Below are positions 21,121 to 31,933 of a stretch of 64,000 bases of DNA, one piece after another (the first letter of the stretch is position 1; each line of letters opens with the position of its first letter). The position numbers and the translations under genes are program-made. The stretch comes from Carex sylvatica (Eukaryota; Streptophyta; Magnoliopsida; Poales; Cyperaceae), in assembly GCA_964058845.1 (NCBI GenBank), contig CAXKVR010000233.1:62001-126000 (forward strand), given 5' to 3'. The notes beneath the pieces are model-generated. The model did no database searches. It saw only the letters and a list, made by a program, of their open reading frames with translations, and had not been told where the DNA came from.

Positions 21121-22059
21121 ATTTGAAATTGGGATCGGCCAAGAAGATGGAAGGATGACACACACAAAGTGATCCAATATTTATAAAATAATGAACCTGC
21201 ATTAGCCATCGGTTGAACTATCCAAAGGGATAACAGTACTTATTTCTATCAAAATTGTTCAAAGTTTTTCATGAGCAAATCTCAGGTAAATATGTCTTTT
21301 ACAACCGAATCTCAACAAAAGTCAATGGCTAGGATCAGAATATCTGAGTCTTGTGATCCCTTTAGGAATAACAACATATTTATTTCGGATCCAAGAAAGC
21401 ACGAAATTTGTGCTGGTAAAAAATATTGGGAAGATGGAACGATAACACAATGATCGCCATCGATTTCACTGATAGTGTACCTTGTTAACACAATTGGTAC
21501 TAGCTTATGTAGTTTTGTGCATGTATAGTTGTTTTAGATGTTAATTTGGTAATATTAATTATTATACCACTAGATGCAGTCCTTAATTGGATATGTTTTA
21601 ATTTAACTTTCCTATGTACTAACCTATGTATTTTTAATTGTATGTATGAACTTATGATAACAATGAATATTTATTGATTATGAACTAATTGGTACTTTAA
21701 TTAATCTTGGTAACAATGAGTATTTTTAATCTTGATACTTAATTTAATATTGATTATGAACTTATGATAACAATGAGTATTTATTGTTTTTAATTTAGCT
21801 AGTAATATTTTAATCTTTGTACTTTAATTATGAATTTTTTATGTTAACAAATTATAACACAAAAAATTTTGGAGCCCGTTTGTTAATCCTTATTATTTAA
21901 TTAGATACTATTGAGTTGGTATTATATATGTATGTTATTAAATAATTATCTCATTATAATTACCGAGTATAGCTCCAAACTTAATGACACAATACATTAC
22001 AAGGAACACCGTTGAGAACATCGCCATCCACTCAACAAGGAATGCAGTTGATATTGATC

Positions 22060-22376
22060 AAACTAATGCTGGCAGCTCATCTACATCACGAATGGTAAAC
22101 GTCCATGTAGCTCGGTAATGGAGAGCGCCACTGGCAAGGAATTGTAATCGTACACAATTTTTTATGTACACAGATATTTATGTAAACGTCTGTGTAAATA
22201 TTGTAATCGTACACGATTTTTTATGTAATAATCCGTGTAGCTCTCAATAATCACACACAGATAAATATCTGTGTGTATTTATTCAGGATTTCTACACTCT
22301 CACACTCCACACGGCAGAAAATTCATGTAGCTCCCATGTTTATGTTCGTGTGCAATCTCTTTTTTCTGTAGTAGTG
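22060..22376 (+). mobile_element. 3' terminus of a second CACTA element (left part missing)
   Basis: It ends TTTTTTCTGTAGTAGTG at 22376 and is preceded by CATGTAGCTC/GTGTAGCTC repeats and ACACAGAT/ATCTGTGT repeats between 22100 and 22340. These subterminal repeats differ from the CCATCGG type of the host CACTA element, so this is another family. No left end was found. Confidence 0.6.
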
Positions 22377-22379
22377 ACA

Positions 22380-22640
22380 TGTTGAAAATAGTGACTAATT
22401 ATTATTATAACGGCTAGTTTAGGGAGTTCTGTATAATGGCTAGTTCAGGGAGTTGTGTATTGCAATAAATAAATTAGGAGATAGAAGTTAGTGGTAGTAG
22501 TAGTTGGTAATTGTAATTAATATGCAACGGCTAGTTTTTAAATTATTCTATAAATAGAGATACATGTAAATCTTAAATTAAGAATGCAATAATAAGTTAT
22601 TTTTCTTATTCTCTGTTCTCTTGTCGTATAAAAAATAACA
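22380..22640 (+). mobile_element. Solo LTR (Copia-like), 5-bp target duplication TGACA
   Basis: The 261-bp unit starts TGTTGAAAATAG and ends AAAAAATAACA (TGTT...AACA ends). It is flanked exactly by TGACA at 22375-22379 and 22641-22645. CTATAAATAGAG near 22550 is a good LTR promoter. No internal region is present, so it is a solo LTR from recombination, or a very small element. The strand assumes the TATA box is functional. Confidence 0.85.
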
Positions 22641-22889
22641 TGACATCTACACCATCGGTTTAATAGCCCAACAGATGTGGAAGAGTCAATCAAAATCAAT
22701 AGTTGGTTAAAAAATAACCGATGGAAAAGAGAGGACCATCAGCGCTATCAGTTTGTTAAACATCAACTGATGGTAAAAAGTTCAACGTAATTACAGTGCT
22801 GTCACTCGTAACGAACACCATCTATGCAGAAGTACATCTAATAATAAAGGGGCGATGGCAAAAATGTTTTTTGGAGTAGTGTAGAACTG

Positions 22890-24080
22890 TCTTTGCTAAT
22901 ACTGAAGGTGTTCCACGTATCAAGATTTAACTATATATGGAGGTGTACAAGATTGTTTAGGTATCGGTCGGTCAACATTAACTTGGTGGGCAACATTGTT
23001 TAGGTGGGAGCTGCTAGCACAGGAAGACTGCAAATCTATTCTCTAAATTAGTAAAATATACATGTTTTTGTTGTTTGCAGTGTGTTAAATGCTTCTTTTT
23101 GCTTTTGTTTTTATTAGGTTTCTAGAAACTTTGGTTATTAGGCTTTAGTTTTAATTACTATAATTAATTATTAATTATTATTGTGATATTTGTTAGCTTT
23201 GTAATTAATTTTGTGGGGGTTTTTTCTCTTTTATTTTTATAGTTGGGTTGTATCGGTTTTGTTTTTGTGTTAATGGAAATTTTAATTTTTGTGGTTTTCC
23301 TGCTCTTCTTCATGTATGTGAAGAGCTTGGTAAAGTCACTTCTCCTTATCATCTTCCCTTAACATGCAAGTGAAAGCCCTAATGAGTTGCAGTGTTATGG
23401 CAACGTCAGTGTGTTATTCATTGAGGCCAACAAGTATCTTGTATACTGACAGCCAGATTCTTGATTGTACAGCTCAAGTATGTGACATCTGCAAAGTCAG
23501 GTGTTTATACTTTAAATGTACGATATTAAGACTTACAAAGTTATGTCTTGATTCTAAAATATGAACAAATTGTGCATAAATTTATGAAGTATATATATGC
23601 ATGTGTTAAATGCTAATTAAGATAATAGTCAGATTCCATGAGCCCAATCACAAACTATGTACTATTTTTAAGGCCACATGAGCCCACCTAAACAGAGATC
23701 GGGTACGCATTCTAAGTCAAGCATCAATAATTAAAATTAGATTATACCTAGAGTTCTGGATTGTTGATCCAGCTATGCAGAAAACACCATTGAAAGTGAC
23801 AGCTGGGTCCTACCAACGGCGAGCACAGTGATCGCACATGGGCCACATAAATAGGATCTTTTTGTAAAATTTCCTATTCAATTTATTGGCCTAAGTGTGT
23901 TTTAGTTTTAGAAAAAGTGTGTTTTGGTTTTCGAAAAAGGTAGTTGACAAAGTAGCTTTTAGAGGAAGAATATGGCTATAAAACAGTCCAAATCTAATTT
24001 TTAATGATGATATAGTAGGATTAATCTACACCATTGGTTTTGTTCTTCGATAATGCCTACATATAGAGGTTGATATAGAG
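22890..24080. other. Intergenic sequence, nothing recognised
   Basis: AT-rich with a few short frames and no convincing coding region or terminal repeats. Confidence 0.5.
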
Positions 24081-24490
24081 GTTGAGTAATACGTTTGTTT
24101 CGGAACTGTGGTGTAAGTAATTAGTTTTTTAATTTTCAAAGTCTAAATGATTGATCTAAACAGTTAGATGTGATATATATATTAAATTGAGTTTGGAGAT
24201 CAAATTTTATATTTTTTAAAATTTTTTTACTATTTATTAAATCAGTTTAAAAATTACTAATTTTAATAAACAGTGAAAATATTCTAGATCATTGAAAACA
24301 GAAATGTTAAAACTGACTTAATAAATAGTAAAAAAAATCTAAAAAATGTAAAATTTGGTCTCCAATCATATTTTAATATAGAATGAATGTTGAATGGATT
24401 GAATCAACTATTTGAACTTTGAAAATATAAAAAAACCGAAGCGTTTGTTTTACAGCTTAGAAACAAACATTTTGATATTAATTAGCCAAC
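24081..24490. mobile_element. Foldback element, class g
   Basis: The left outer part GTTGAGTAATACGTTTGTTT mirrors AAACAAACATTTTGATATTA...GCCAAC on the right. Diverged shared inner arms surround a centre near 24280. (TA)n(GA)n follows. Confidence 0.65.
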
Positions 24491-24499
24491 ACATCTCTC

Positions 24500-24503
24500 T
24501 CTT

Positions 24504-24541
<38 letters not shown>
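24500..24541. repeat. (TA)n(GA)n microsatellite
   Basis: TA dinucleotides pass into about 16 GA units between two class g foldbacks. Confidence 0.85.
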
Positions 24542-24741
24542 TAAATACACACACAAAAGACACTGAACTACAAAACACTCCCATTAATATGATTAACAGT
24601 TTACTCAGGACTTATGATTGATCCATAACCTCGCGCTAGCTTGACAGATTCAAAACTAATATCAATCACAGGTTCAGTACGACTTTAAAGACTAGAAACA
24701 ATTTAAATAATGTACCTCTATGCATGGTTTGATAATCCTAC

Positions 24742-25150
24742 AGCGATTATCAAAACGTTTGTTCGTAAGTCTTGGATCAAAAGCTTCAGTTTTTATATTT
24801 TTAAAGTTTAAATAGTCGATTTAAACCATTTAACATTTAATATATAATAAAATGTGATTGGAGATCAAATTTTACATTTTTTGGATCTTTTTTATTATTT
24901 GTTAAACTAGTTTTAAAATTGCTATTTTTAATTTTCTAGAAAATTTTCATCGTTTATTAAAATTAGTGATTTTAAAACTGGCTTAATAAATAGCAAAAAA
25001 AAATTTGAAAAATATAAAATTTGGTCTCCAAGTATATTTTTATATAGAGATCACATGTAACGGTTTGGATCGACCGTTTGAACTTTGAAAATCAGAAAAT
25101 CAATTGGTTGCACCACGTCTCCAGAACAAACGTTTTGATATTAGCCAACC
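24742..25150. mobile_element. Foldback element, class g
   Basis: ATCAAAACGTTTGTTC on the left mirrors GAACAAACGTTTTGAT on the right. The inner arms carry GGAGATCAAATTTTACAT and AAATTTGGTCTCCAAG. The right end TTAGCCAACC abuts a GA run. Confidence 0.7.
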
Positions 25151-25167
25151 TAGAGAGAGAGAGAGAG

Positions 25168-25629
25168 ATAGGCTATGGTACATTGCAATGCATATGCATT
25201 TTTGTGCATTGGACCATAAATCACCGGATTCAAAGTCCAAATGACCGATCCAAACCATTCATCTTGTTCTCCATATTAATATGTGATTGGAGAACAAATT
25301 TTATATTTTTTGAAATTTTTTTACTATTTATTAAGCCACTTTGAAAATCACTGATCCAACGGTACCTTTTGAGGACATATGTTTATAAGTATAAGTATGA
25401 AAATCGTTGTTTTTTAATGGTGCAAATTTTAATAAAAATGGTAATTTTCAAACCATTTTAATAAATAGTAAAAAAAATTTCAAAAAATATAAAAAATTGG
25501 TCTCCAAGCACATTTTAATATAGATTAAATATCTAACTGTTTGGATCGGCTATTTGGACTTCGAAACTAGAGATATGAGCACGAATTAAAATAGCCCGTT
25601 TAATTCGCAAAGTAGGGTAGCCTTACTCT
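25168..25629. mobile_element. Chimeric foldback: class e left end, class f right end
   Basis: The left arm has the class e end (CTATGGTACATTGCAATGC), but the right arm ends with class f sequence (GAAACTAGAGATATGAGC ... GGGTAGCCTTACTC). The inner arms still pair. The two ends therefore cannot form a terminal inverted repeat. See findings. Confidence 0.75.
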
Positions 25630-25652
25630 ATATGTATGTGTGTGTGTGTGTG

Positions 25653-26560
25653 TCTTCATTCTATTATTAAGCACGTTGGGTGTCTGATCCGTCAATGGCT
25701 ACAATTGAAATATGAAACTTCGAATTTGATCTCAGCCCTCCAATTACATAATTTGTCTTCTTTTGATTAAATGCATCTGTTTTATGTATAGAAGTCTAAA
25801 TTTAGTTAAAAACATATTCAGCACATGTGCTGTCACACGATACATTACAATTAAAATTGAACAAACTCTAAAATTTAGCGATATATTTCTCTGTTTCCTT
25901 ATTTCTCTGTTTTCATTTTTTTTTCTCTTCAATTGAGAAGACTCCACCTTCCATTTACTTATTTATTTGTTTCCTTACTTCTTCTTCATTTCTATACAGA
26001 TCACAATGGAAATAATTTTTTTATTTTCTTATTTCTCTTTCCTTGTTTCAATACATATTGTTGTGGACAATTTAGAATATATTTCTAATATAGAATATAT
26101 CAATGTGTGTCTGTATGTGTGTGTGTGTGTGTGTATTCTAAATTGGAAACAAAGAAGAAGAAGAATATAAATTGCAAACAAAGAAGAATATAAATTAGAG
26201 CATGTGTGAATATATATTTCTCTTAAAATATGTGTGTGTATATAAATATCCTATACATACACACAATAGCACTTCTTATTTATGTTTTTTGATATCATAT
26301 TATATATCGATATTGAATTGTTGTACGATATTTGATATTAGATTCGAATCGAGCTATTATTTTATATCATTGGTACTTAAAAATAAAGAATCATCACATC
26401 ATCAAATTATTATCAAAGATCACAATTAAAGTTAATTCAAAATACATAATCATATAAATTTTCTATTAACATGTGTCTAAATTTTTGGATAATTATTATT
26501 TTCATTGATATATTTTCTTCTTATAATATGTCCCCGTTGCAACGCACGGATATGATACTA

Positions 26561-26561
<1 letters not shown>
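25653..26561 (+). mobile_element. Helitron-like element, 3' end defined
   Basis: The 3' end has a small hairpin (CCGTTGCAACGCACGG) followed by ATATGATACTAG and then T, matching the Helitron pattern of hairpin plus CTRR inserted before T. Related ends occur on the minus strand at 41659 and 63538. A candidate 5' start, TCTTCATTCTATTATTAAG, lies at 25653 after a GT microsatellite, but it is not preceded by A, so that border is uncertain. No helicase is encoded. Confidence 0.5.

Positions 26562-26621
<60 letters not shown>
26562..26621. repeat. (TA)n microsatellite, about 30 units
   Basis: Pure TA repeat directly between the Helitron-like 3' end and a class c foldback. Confidence 0.95.
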
Positions 26622-26625
<4 letters not shown>

Positions 26626-27025
26626 TGCTTGCATGCTATGCGTAGCATAGAGGGCCTCCGTGCAACGGCTCAATATTTGACTTTTCAAAATCGTAACGGT
26701 CGATCCGAACCGTTCATCTTGTTCTCCATATTAATATGTGTTTGGAGACCAAATTTTACATTTTTTGGATTTTTTTTTACTATTTTTTTAGATTTATTGA
26801 AAATTGCTGTTTTCAGCAAATCTGGACCATAAAAAATAGCGATTTTCAATGAATCTAAAAAAATAGTAAAAAAATTCCAAAAAATGTAAAATTTGGTCTC
26901 CAAACACATATTAATATGGAGAACAAGATGAACGGTTCGGATCGACCGTTACGATTTTGAAAAGTCAAATATTGAGCCGTTGCACGGAGGCCCTCTATGC
27001 TACGCATAGCATGCAAGCATGTTCC
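26622..27025. mobile_element. Foldback element, class c
   Basis: ATGCTTGCATGCTATGCG at the left and CGCATAGCATGCAAGCAT at the right. The arms are nearly identical through the GGGCCTCCGTGCAACGG segment and the shared core. The loop is near 26820. Confidence 0.85.

Positions 27026-27076
<51 letters not shown>
27026..27076. repeat. (TA)n(GA)n microsatellite
   Basis: Joins a class c element to a class d element with no other sequence. Confidence 0.9.
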
Positions 27077-27499
27077 GTTGGCTACTATGCTTGTATAAGC
27101 ATATCCCCACATATGCTTATAACTCATTTTTGTATTTTCAATGTCCAAATGATCGATCTAAACCATTAGATGTGATCTCTATATTGAAATGTGCTTAGAG
27201 ACCAAATTTTACATTTTTCTGAATTGTTTTACTATTTATTAAGCCAATTTGAAAATTTCTGATCCAACGGTGGCTTCTAATTTTACTGTTTTGTTAAGCC
27301 ACCGTTGGATCAGCAATTTTCAAAGTGGCTTAATAAATAGTAAAAAAATTCAGAAAAATGTAAAATTTGGTCTCTAAGCACATTTCAATATAGAGATCTT
27401 ATCTAACGGTTCAGATTGACCATTTGGACATTGAAAACACAAAAATGAGTTATAAGCATATGTGGGGATATGCTTATATAAGCATAGTAGCCAACCTCT
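27074..27499. mobile_element. Foldback element, class d
   Basis: It starts AGAGGTTGGCTACTATGC and ends GCATAGTAGCCAACCTCT. Inner arms include AAGCCACCGTTGGATCAGC around a loop TTTTACTGTTTTG near 27288. Confidence 0.85.
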
Positions 27500-27525
27500 A
27501 TATATATATATATATATATATGTAT

Positions 27526-27929
27526 GAACTTGCTAGCATGCTATGCATAGCATAGAGGGCCTCCGTGCAACAGCTCAATATTTGACTTTTCAAAATCCTA
27601 ATGATCGATCCGAACCGTTCATCTTGTTCTCCATATTAATAAGTGTTTGGAGACCAAATTTTACATTTTTTGGATTTTTTTACTATTTTTTTAGATTTAT
27701 TGAAAATCACTATTTTTTTATGGTCCAGATTTACTGAAAACAGTGATTTTCAATAAATCTAAAAAAATAGTAAAAAAATTTCAAAAATTGTAAAATTTAG
27801 TCTCTAAACACATATTAATATAGAGAACAAGATGAACGATTCGGATCGACCGTTAGAATTTTAAAAAGTTGAATATTGAACTGTTGCACGGAGGCCCTCT
27901 ATGCTATGCATAGCATGCTAGCAGGTTCC
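27526..27929. mobile_element. Foldback element, class c
   Basis: GAACTTGCTAGCATGCTATG left and CATAGCATGCTAGCAGGTTC right. (TA)n lies on the left and an 18-bp minisatellite on the right. It is more diverged than the copy at 26622. Confidence 0.85.
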
Positions 27930-28197
27930 TATATATATGTATATGTATATATACGTATATACGTATATATATATACATATATACGTATGTGTACATATAT
28001 ACGTATGTGTACATATATACGTATGTGTACATATATACGTATGTGTACATATATACGTATGTGTACATATATACGTATGTGTACATATATACGTATGTGT
28101 ACATATATACGTATGTGTACATATATACGTATGTGTACATATATACATGTGTACATGTGTACATGTGTATACATTTATCTATACATATATATATATA
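27930..28197. repeat. 18-bp minisatellite (TACATATATACGTATGTG)n, about 10 units
   Basis: From about 27974 to 28150 an 18-bp unit repeats almost perfectly, grading into TA-rich sequence on both sides. Because 18 is a multiple of 3 and no stop falls in the unit, overlapping frames stay open and give six-residue repeats; these are not genes. Confidence 0.9.
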
Positions 28198-28204
28198 GAG
28201 AGAG

Positions 28205-28612
28205 AGTTGGGCTAAAATGAGCCATGGCTTATTTTGCGTTGGTGAGCCATGGCTCATTTTAGCCATTTTGAAAATTCAAACAACCGATCCGAATCGTTCA
28301 TCTTGTTCTCCATATTGAAATGTACTTGGAGACCAAATTTTTCATTTTTTGGAATTTTCTTACTATTTATTAAGCATTTTTTAAAATTGCTGATCCGATG
28401 GTTCAGAAAATTTTACTGTTCACAGCAAAAGAGCAATTTTCGAAAATGCTTAATAAATAGTTAAAAAATTCCAAAAAATATAAAATTTGGTCTCCAAGCA
28501 CATTTCAATATAGAGATCACATCTAATGGTTCGGATCGGTCATTTGGACTTTCAAAATGAAAATACGGCGTGGAGTACAAACGCTTGGTGAGCCATGACT
28601 CACCCAAGTCCA
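28205..28612. mobile_element. Foldback element, class b, with extended left end
   Basis: The left end has GGGCTAAAATGAGCCATGGC followed, after a spacer, by its inverse GAGCCATGGCTCATTTTAGC. The right end is TGAGCCATGACTCACCCAAG. Inner arms surround the TTTTACTGTTCACAGCAAA centre. Confidence 0.8.
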
Positions 28613-28806
28613 TCTATATATATATATATATATACATAGATATATATATACACATAGATATATATATACACATAGATATATATATACACATAGATATATA
28701 TATACACATAGATATATATATACACATAGATATATATATACACATAGATATATACATAGATACATAGATATATACATAGATATATACATAGATATATATA
28801 TATATA
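28613..28806. repeat. 18-bp minisatellite (ACACATAGATATATATAT)n, about 7 units
   Basis: A second, unrelated 18-bp unit between two foldbacks, again embedded in TA repeat. Spurious open frames run through it. Confidence 0.9.
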
Positions 28807-29222
28807 GAGTAAGTCTACCATACATTGCAATGCATAGGCACCTCTATGCATTGGACTATAAATCACGGATTCAAAGTCCAAATGACCAATCCAAACCGTT
28901 CATCTTGTTCTCCATATTAATATGTGCTTGGAGACCAAATTTTATATTTTTTGGAATTTGTTTACTATTTATTAAGCCACATTGAAAATCGCTGATCCAA
29001 CGGTGCCTTTTGATTTTACTGTAACCGTTGGATCAGCAATTTTCAATGTGGCTTAATAAATAGTAAACAAATTCCAAAAAATATAAAATTTGGTCTCCAA
29101 GTACATATTAATATGGAGAACAAGATGAACGGTTTGGATCGATCATTTGAACTTTGAATATGGTGATTTATAGTCCAATGCATAGAGGTGCCTATGCATT
29201 GCAATGTTTGGTAGACTTACTC
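28807..29222. mobile_element. Foldback element, class e
   Basis: It starts GAGTAAGTCTACCATACATT and ends GTAGACTTACTC, with TA repeat on both sides. Arms contain TGCAATGCATAGGCACCTCT and its complement. It is almost entirely self-complementary, with about a 20-nt loop near 29015. Confidence 0.88.
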
Positions 29223-29337
29223 ATATATATATATATATGTATATATATATATGTATATATATATATGTATATATATATGTATATATATATCTGTATATAT
29301 ATATGTATATATATATATATATGTATATATCTATATG

Positions 29338-29368
<31 letters not shown>

Positions 29369-29426
29369 GTATATATCTATATATATATATATACATCTAT
29401 ATCTATCTATACATATGTATAGATAC

Positions 29427-29464
<38 letters not shown>

Positions 29465-29483
29465 GTATCTATCTATATATCTA

Positions 29484-29516
<33 letters not shown>

Positions 29517-29917
29517 CTATGTATCTATCTATACATATGTATAGATAGATATAGATATATAGATACTTAGATATATACATAGATACATAGATATATACAT
29601 AGACACATAGAGATATATATATATATGTATCTATCTATATATGTATGATATATCTATGTATCTATCTATATATACATGTATGATATATCTATGTATCTAT
29701 CTATATATACATGTATGATATATCTATGTATCTATCTATACATATGTATGATATATCTATTTACGTATCTATCTATACATATGTATGATATATCTATCTA
29801 TCTATACATATATATCTATGTATAGATCTATATATCTATCTATACATATATATCTATGTATAGATCTATATATCTATCTATACATATGTATGATATATGT
29901 ATACATGTACATATGTA

Positions 29918-29964
<47 letters not shown>
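29223..29964. repeat. 740-bp compound TA/ATCT/ACAT/GT microsatellite
   Basis: A mosaic of (TA)n, (GTATATATATAT)n, (TATC)n, (ACAT)n and (GT)n with short higher-order repeats such as GTATGATATATCTATGTATC. No other content. Open frames here are artefacts of the repeat. Confidence 0.92.
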
Positions 29965-29966
<2 letters not shown>

Positions 29967-30393
29967 AGATTGGCTACTATGCTTATATAAGCATATCTCC
30001 ACATATGCTTATAACTCATTTTTGTGTTTCCAATGTTCAAATGGTCGATCTGAATCGTTAGATGTGATCTCTATATTGAAATGTGCTTGGAGACCAAATT
30101 TTACATTTTTTGGATTTGTTTTTTACTATTTATTAAGCCATTTTAAAAATCACTGATCCAACGGTAGCTTCTGATTTTACTGTTTTGTTAAGCCACCGTT
30201 GGATCAGCGATTTTCAAAGCGGCTTAATAAATAGTAAAAAAATTCAGAAAAATATAAAATTTGGTCTCCAAGCACATTTCAATATAGAGATCACATCTAA
30301 CGATTCAGATCGACCATTTGGACATTGGAAACACAAAAATGAGTTATAAGCATATGTGGAGATATGCTTATATAAGCATAGTAGCCAACCTCT
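29965..30393. mobile_element. Foldback element, class d
   Basis: GGAGATTGGCTACTATGC on the left and GCATAGTAGCCAACCTC on the right. Arms include CTTATATAAGCATATCTCCA and the shared core; the loop is near 30180. Closely related to 27074-27499. Confidence 0.87.
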
Positions 30394-30443
30394 ATATATA
30401 TGTATACATATGTATAGATAAATACATAGATATATCATACATA

Positions 30444-30492
<49 letters not shown>

Positions 30493-30545
30493 GTTTATGT
30501 TTATGTTTATGTTTATTTGTATGTGTGTGTGTATGTGTATCTGTA
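30394..30545. repeat. (GTATGT)n-rich microsatellite
   Basis: TA-rich sequence changes to GTATGT and TTTATG units and runs straight into the right half of a class a foldback, apparently replacing its left half. Confidence 0.85.
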
Positions 30546-30659
30546 AATCACGTTGAACGGTTCGGATCGACTATTTGAATTTTAAAATTACAAAAATGAC
30601 TTATAAAAATATGGTGCCAAGATTTGTCACCATAAAATGGTGTAATTGGATCCCTCCTC
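30545..30659. mobile_element. Right half of a class a foldback
   Basis: It begins within the inner arm (ATCACGTTGAACGGTT) and continues through ATGGTGCCAAGATTTGTCAC to GGATCCCTCCTC. It supplies the end missing from 4286-4681. The left arm and centre are absent. Confidence 0.8.
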
Positions 30660-30752
30660 ATACATATATACATATGTATATATATACACACATATGTATG
30701 TATTAGATATACATACATACATACATACATCTATGTATATGTATATATATAT

Positions 30753-31091
30753 GAGGAGGGATCCAATTACATCCTTTTTTATGATACCGGATTACATTTT
30801 ATATTTTTAAAGTCCAAACAATTGATTCAAACCGTTCAACATGATGGATATTGTAAAATGTGCTTCCAGATCAAATTTTACATTTTTTTTGAATTTTTTT
30901 ATTATTTATTAAGATGAGTATAAAAATTCAATGGTCTAAATATAGTGATTTTGTTAAATACTTTTTAAAAAGTAAAAAAATATATAAAATTTGATCTGGA
31001 GGCACATTTAATATATCCATTAAGTTAAACGATTTGGATCAACTATTTGAACTTTGAAAACTTTAAAAATCCAGAGTGTAATTCGGTGTTC
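30753..31091. mobile_element. Foldback element, class a, right terminus lost
   Basis: GAGGAGGGATCCAATTACAT opens the element. The right arm reaches GTGTAATTCGGTGT and then switches to CT/TA repeat, missing about 30 bp. Confidence 0.75.
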
Positions 31092-31125
31092 TCTCTATAT
31101 ATATATACATATAGAGAGAGAGAGA
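31092..31125. repeat. (TA)n(GA)n microsatellite
   Basis: Short repeat joining two foldback elements. Confidence 0.85.
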
Positions 31126-31538
31126 GAGTAAGCCTGCCATACATTGCAATTAATAGGCATTTTTGTACATTGGACTATAAATCACTTGATTCAAAGTCTA
31201 AATAATCGATCCAAACCATTTATCTTGTTTTCCATATTAATATGTGAACACATCTAAACCATAAAAAATATTTTTTGGAAATTTTTACTATTTTTTTAGA
31301 TTTATTGAAAATCGTTATTTTTCAAACAAATCTAGACCATAAAAAAAACAGTGATTTTCAAAAAATCTAAAAAAAATAATAAAAGAATTTCAAAAAATAC
31401 AAAATTTGGTCTCCAAACACATATTAATATGGAGAATAAGATGAACGGTTTGAATCGATTATTTGGACTTTCAATCCGATGATTTATAGTCAAATGTACA
31501 AAAATGTCTATTCATTGCAATATATGATAGCCTTACTC
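31126..31538. mobile_element. Foldback element, class e
   Basis: GAGTAAGCCTGCCATACATT left and ATAGCCTTACTC right. The inner arms are partly deleted after CATATTAATATGTG. The right end directly abuts the truncated left end of the next element. Confidence 0.8.
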
Positions 31539-31540
31539 AC

Positions 31541-31914
31541 GGACCCAATTACATCATTTTTTTGGTGACACCAGATTACACCCTATGTTTTCAAAGCTCA
31601 AACAGTCGATGCAAACCATTCAACATGATGGATATGTTAAAATGTGTTTGTAGATCAAATTTTATATTTTTCTGAATTTTTTTACTATTTATTAAGATGT
31701 GTACAAAAATTCAATAGTCTGAATATAGCGATTTTGTTAAATACTTAATAAATAGTAAAAAAAAATTCAAAAAATGTAAAATTTGATTTGCAAGCACATT
31801 TTAACATATCTATTATGTTAAACGGTTTCGATCGATTGTTTGGAATTTGAAAACTTTGAAAATTGAGAGTATAATTCGGTGTCACCAAAAAAGGGTGTAA
31901 TTGGTTCCCTCCTC
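31541..31914. mobile_element. Foldback element, class a, left terminus lost
   Basis: It starts GGACCCAATTACATC, lacking GAGGAG, and ends GTAATTGGTTCCCTCCTC before (TA)n. The inner arms carry TGTAGATCAAATTTTATA and AAATTTGATTTGCAAGC. Confidence 0.8.
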
Positions 31915-31933
31915 TATATATATATATATATAT

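Larger units (their letters stand above)
19056..22881. mobile_element. CACTA (En/Spm) element, TAG target duplication
   Basis: The left end is CACTACTACAAAAAAAC at 19056. The right end, reverse-complemented from 22881, is CACTACTCCAAAAAAC. TAG precedes the left end (19053-19055) and follows the right end (22882-22884), the expected 3-bp duplication. Short CCATCGG/CCGATGG motifs recur near both ends. It encodes no visible transposase. Inside are captured exons, a second CACTA terminus and a solo LTR, so it is a non-autonomous composite. Confidence 0.8.

Noticed and set aside
27974..28150. Regularly spaced short repeats that superficially resemble a CRISPR array
   Set aside because: Units are contiguous with no unique spacers, and the genome is a plant.
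27876..30156. Several open frames of 65-140 codons rich in Tyr, Ile, Val, Thr and Cys on both strands
   Set aside because: They are read-through of TA-rich microsatellites and 18-bp minisatellites; the same DNA is open in many frames and shows no codon bias.
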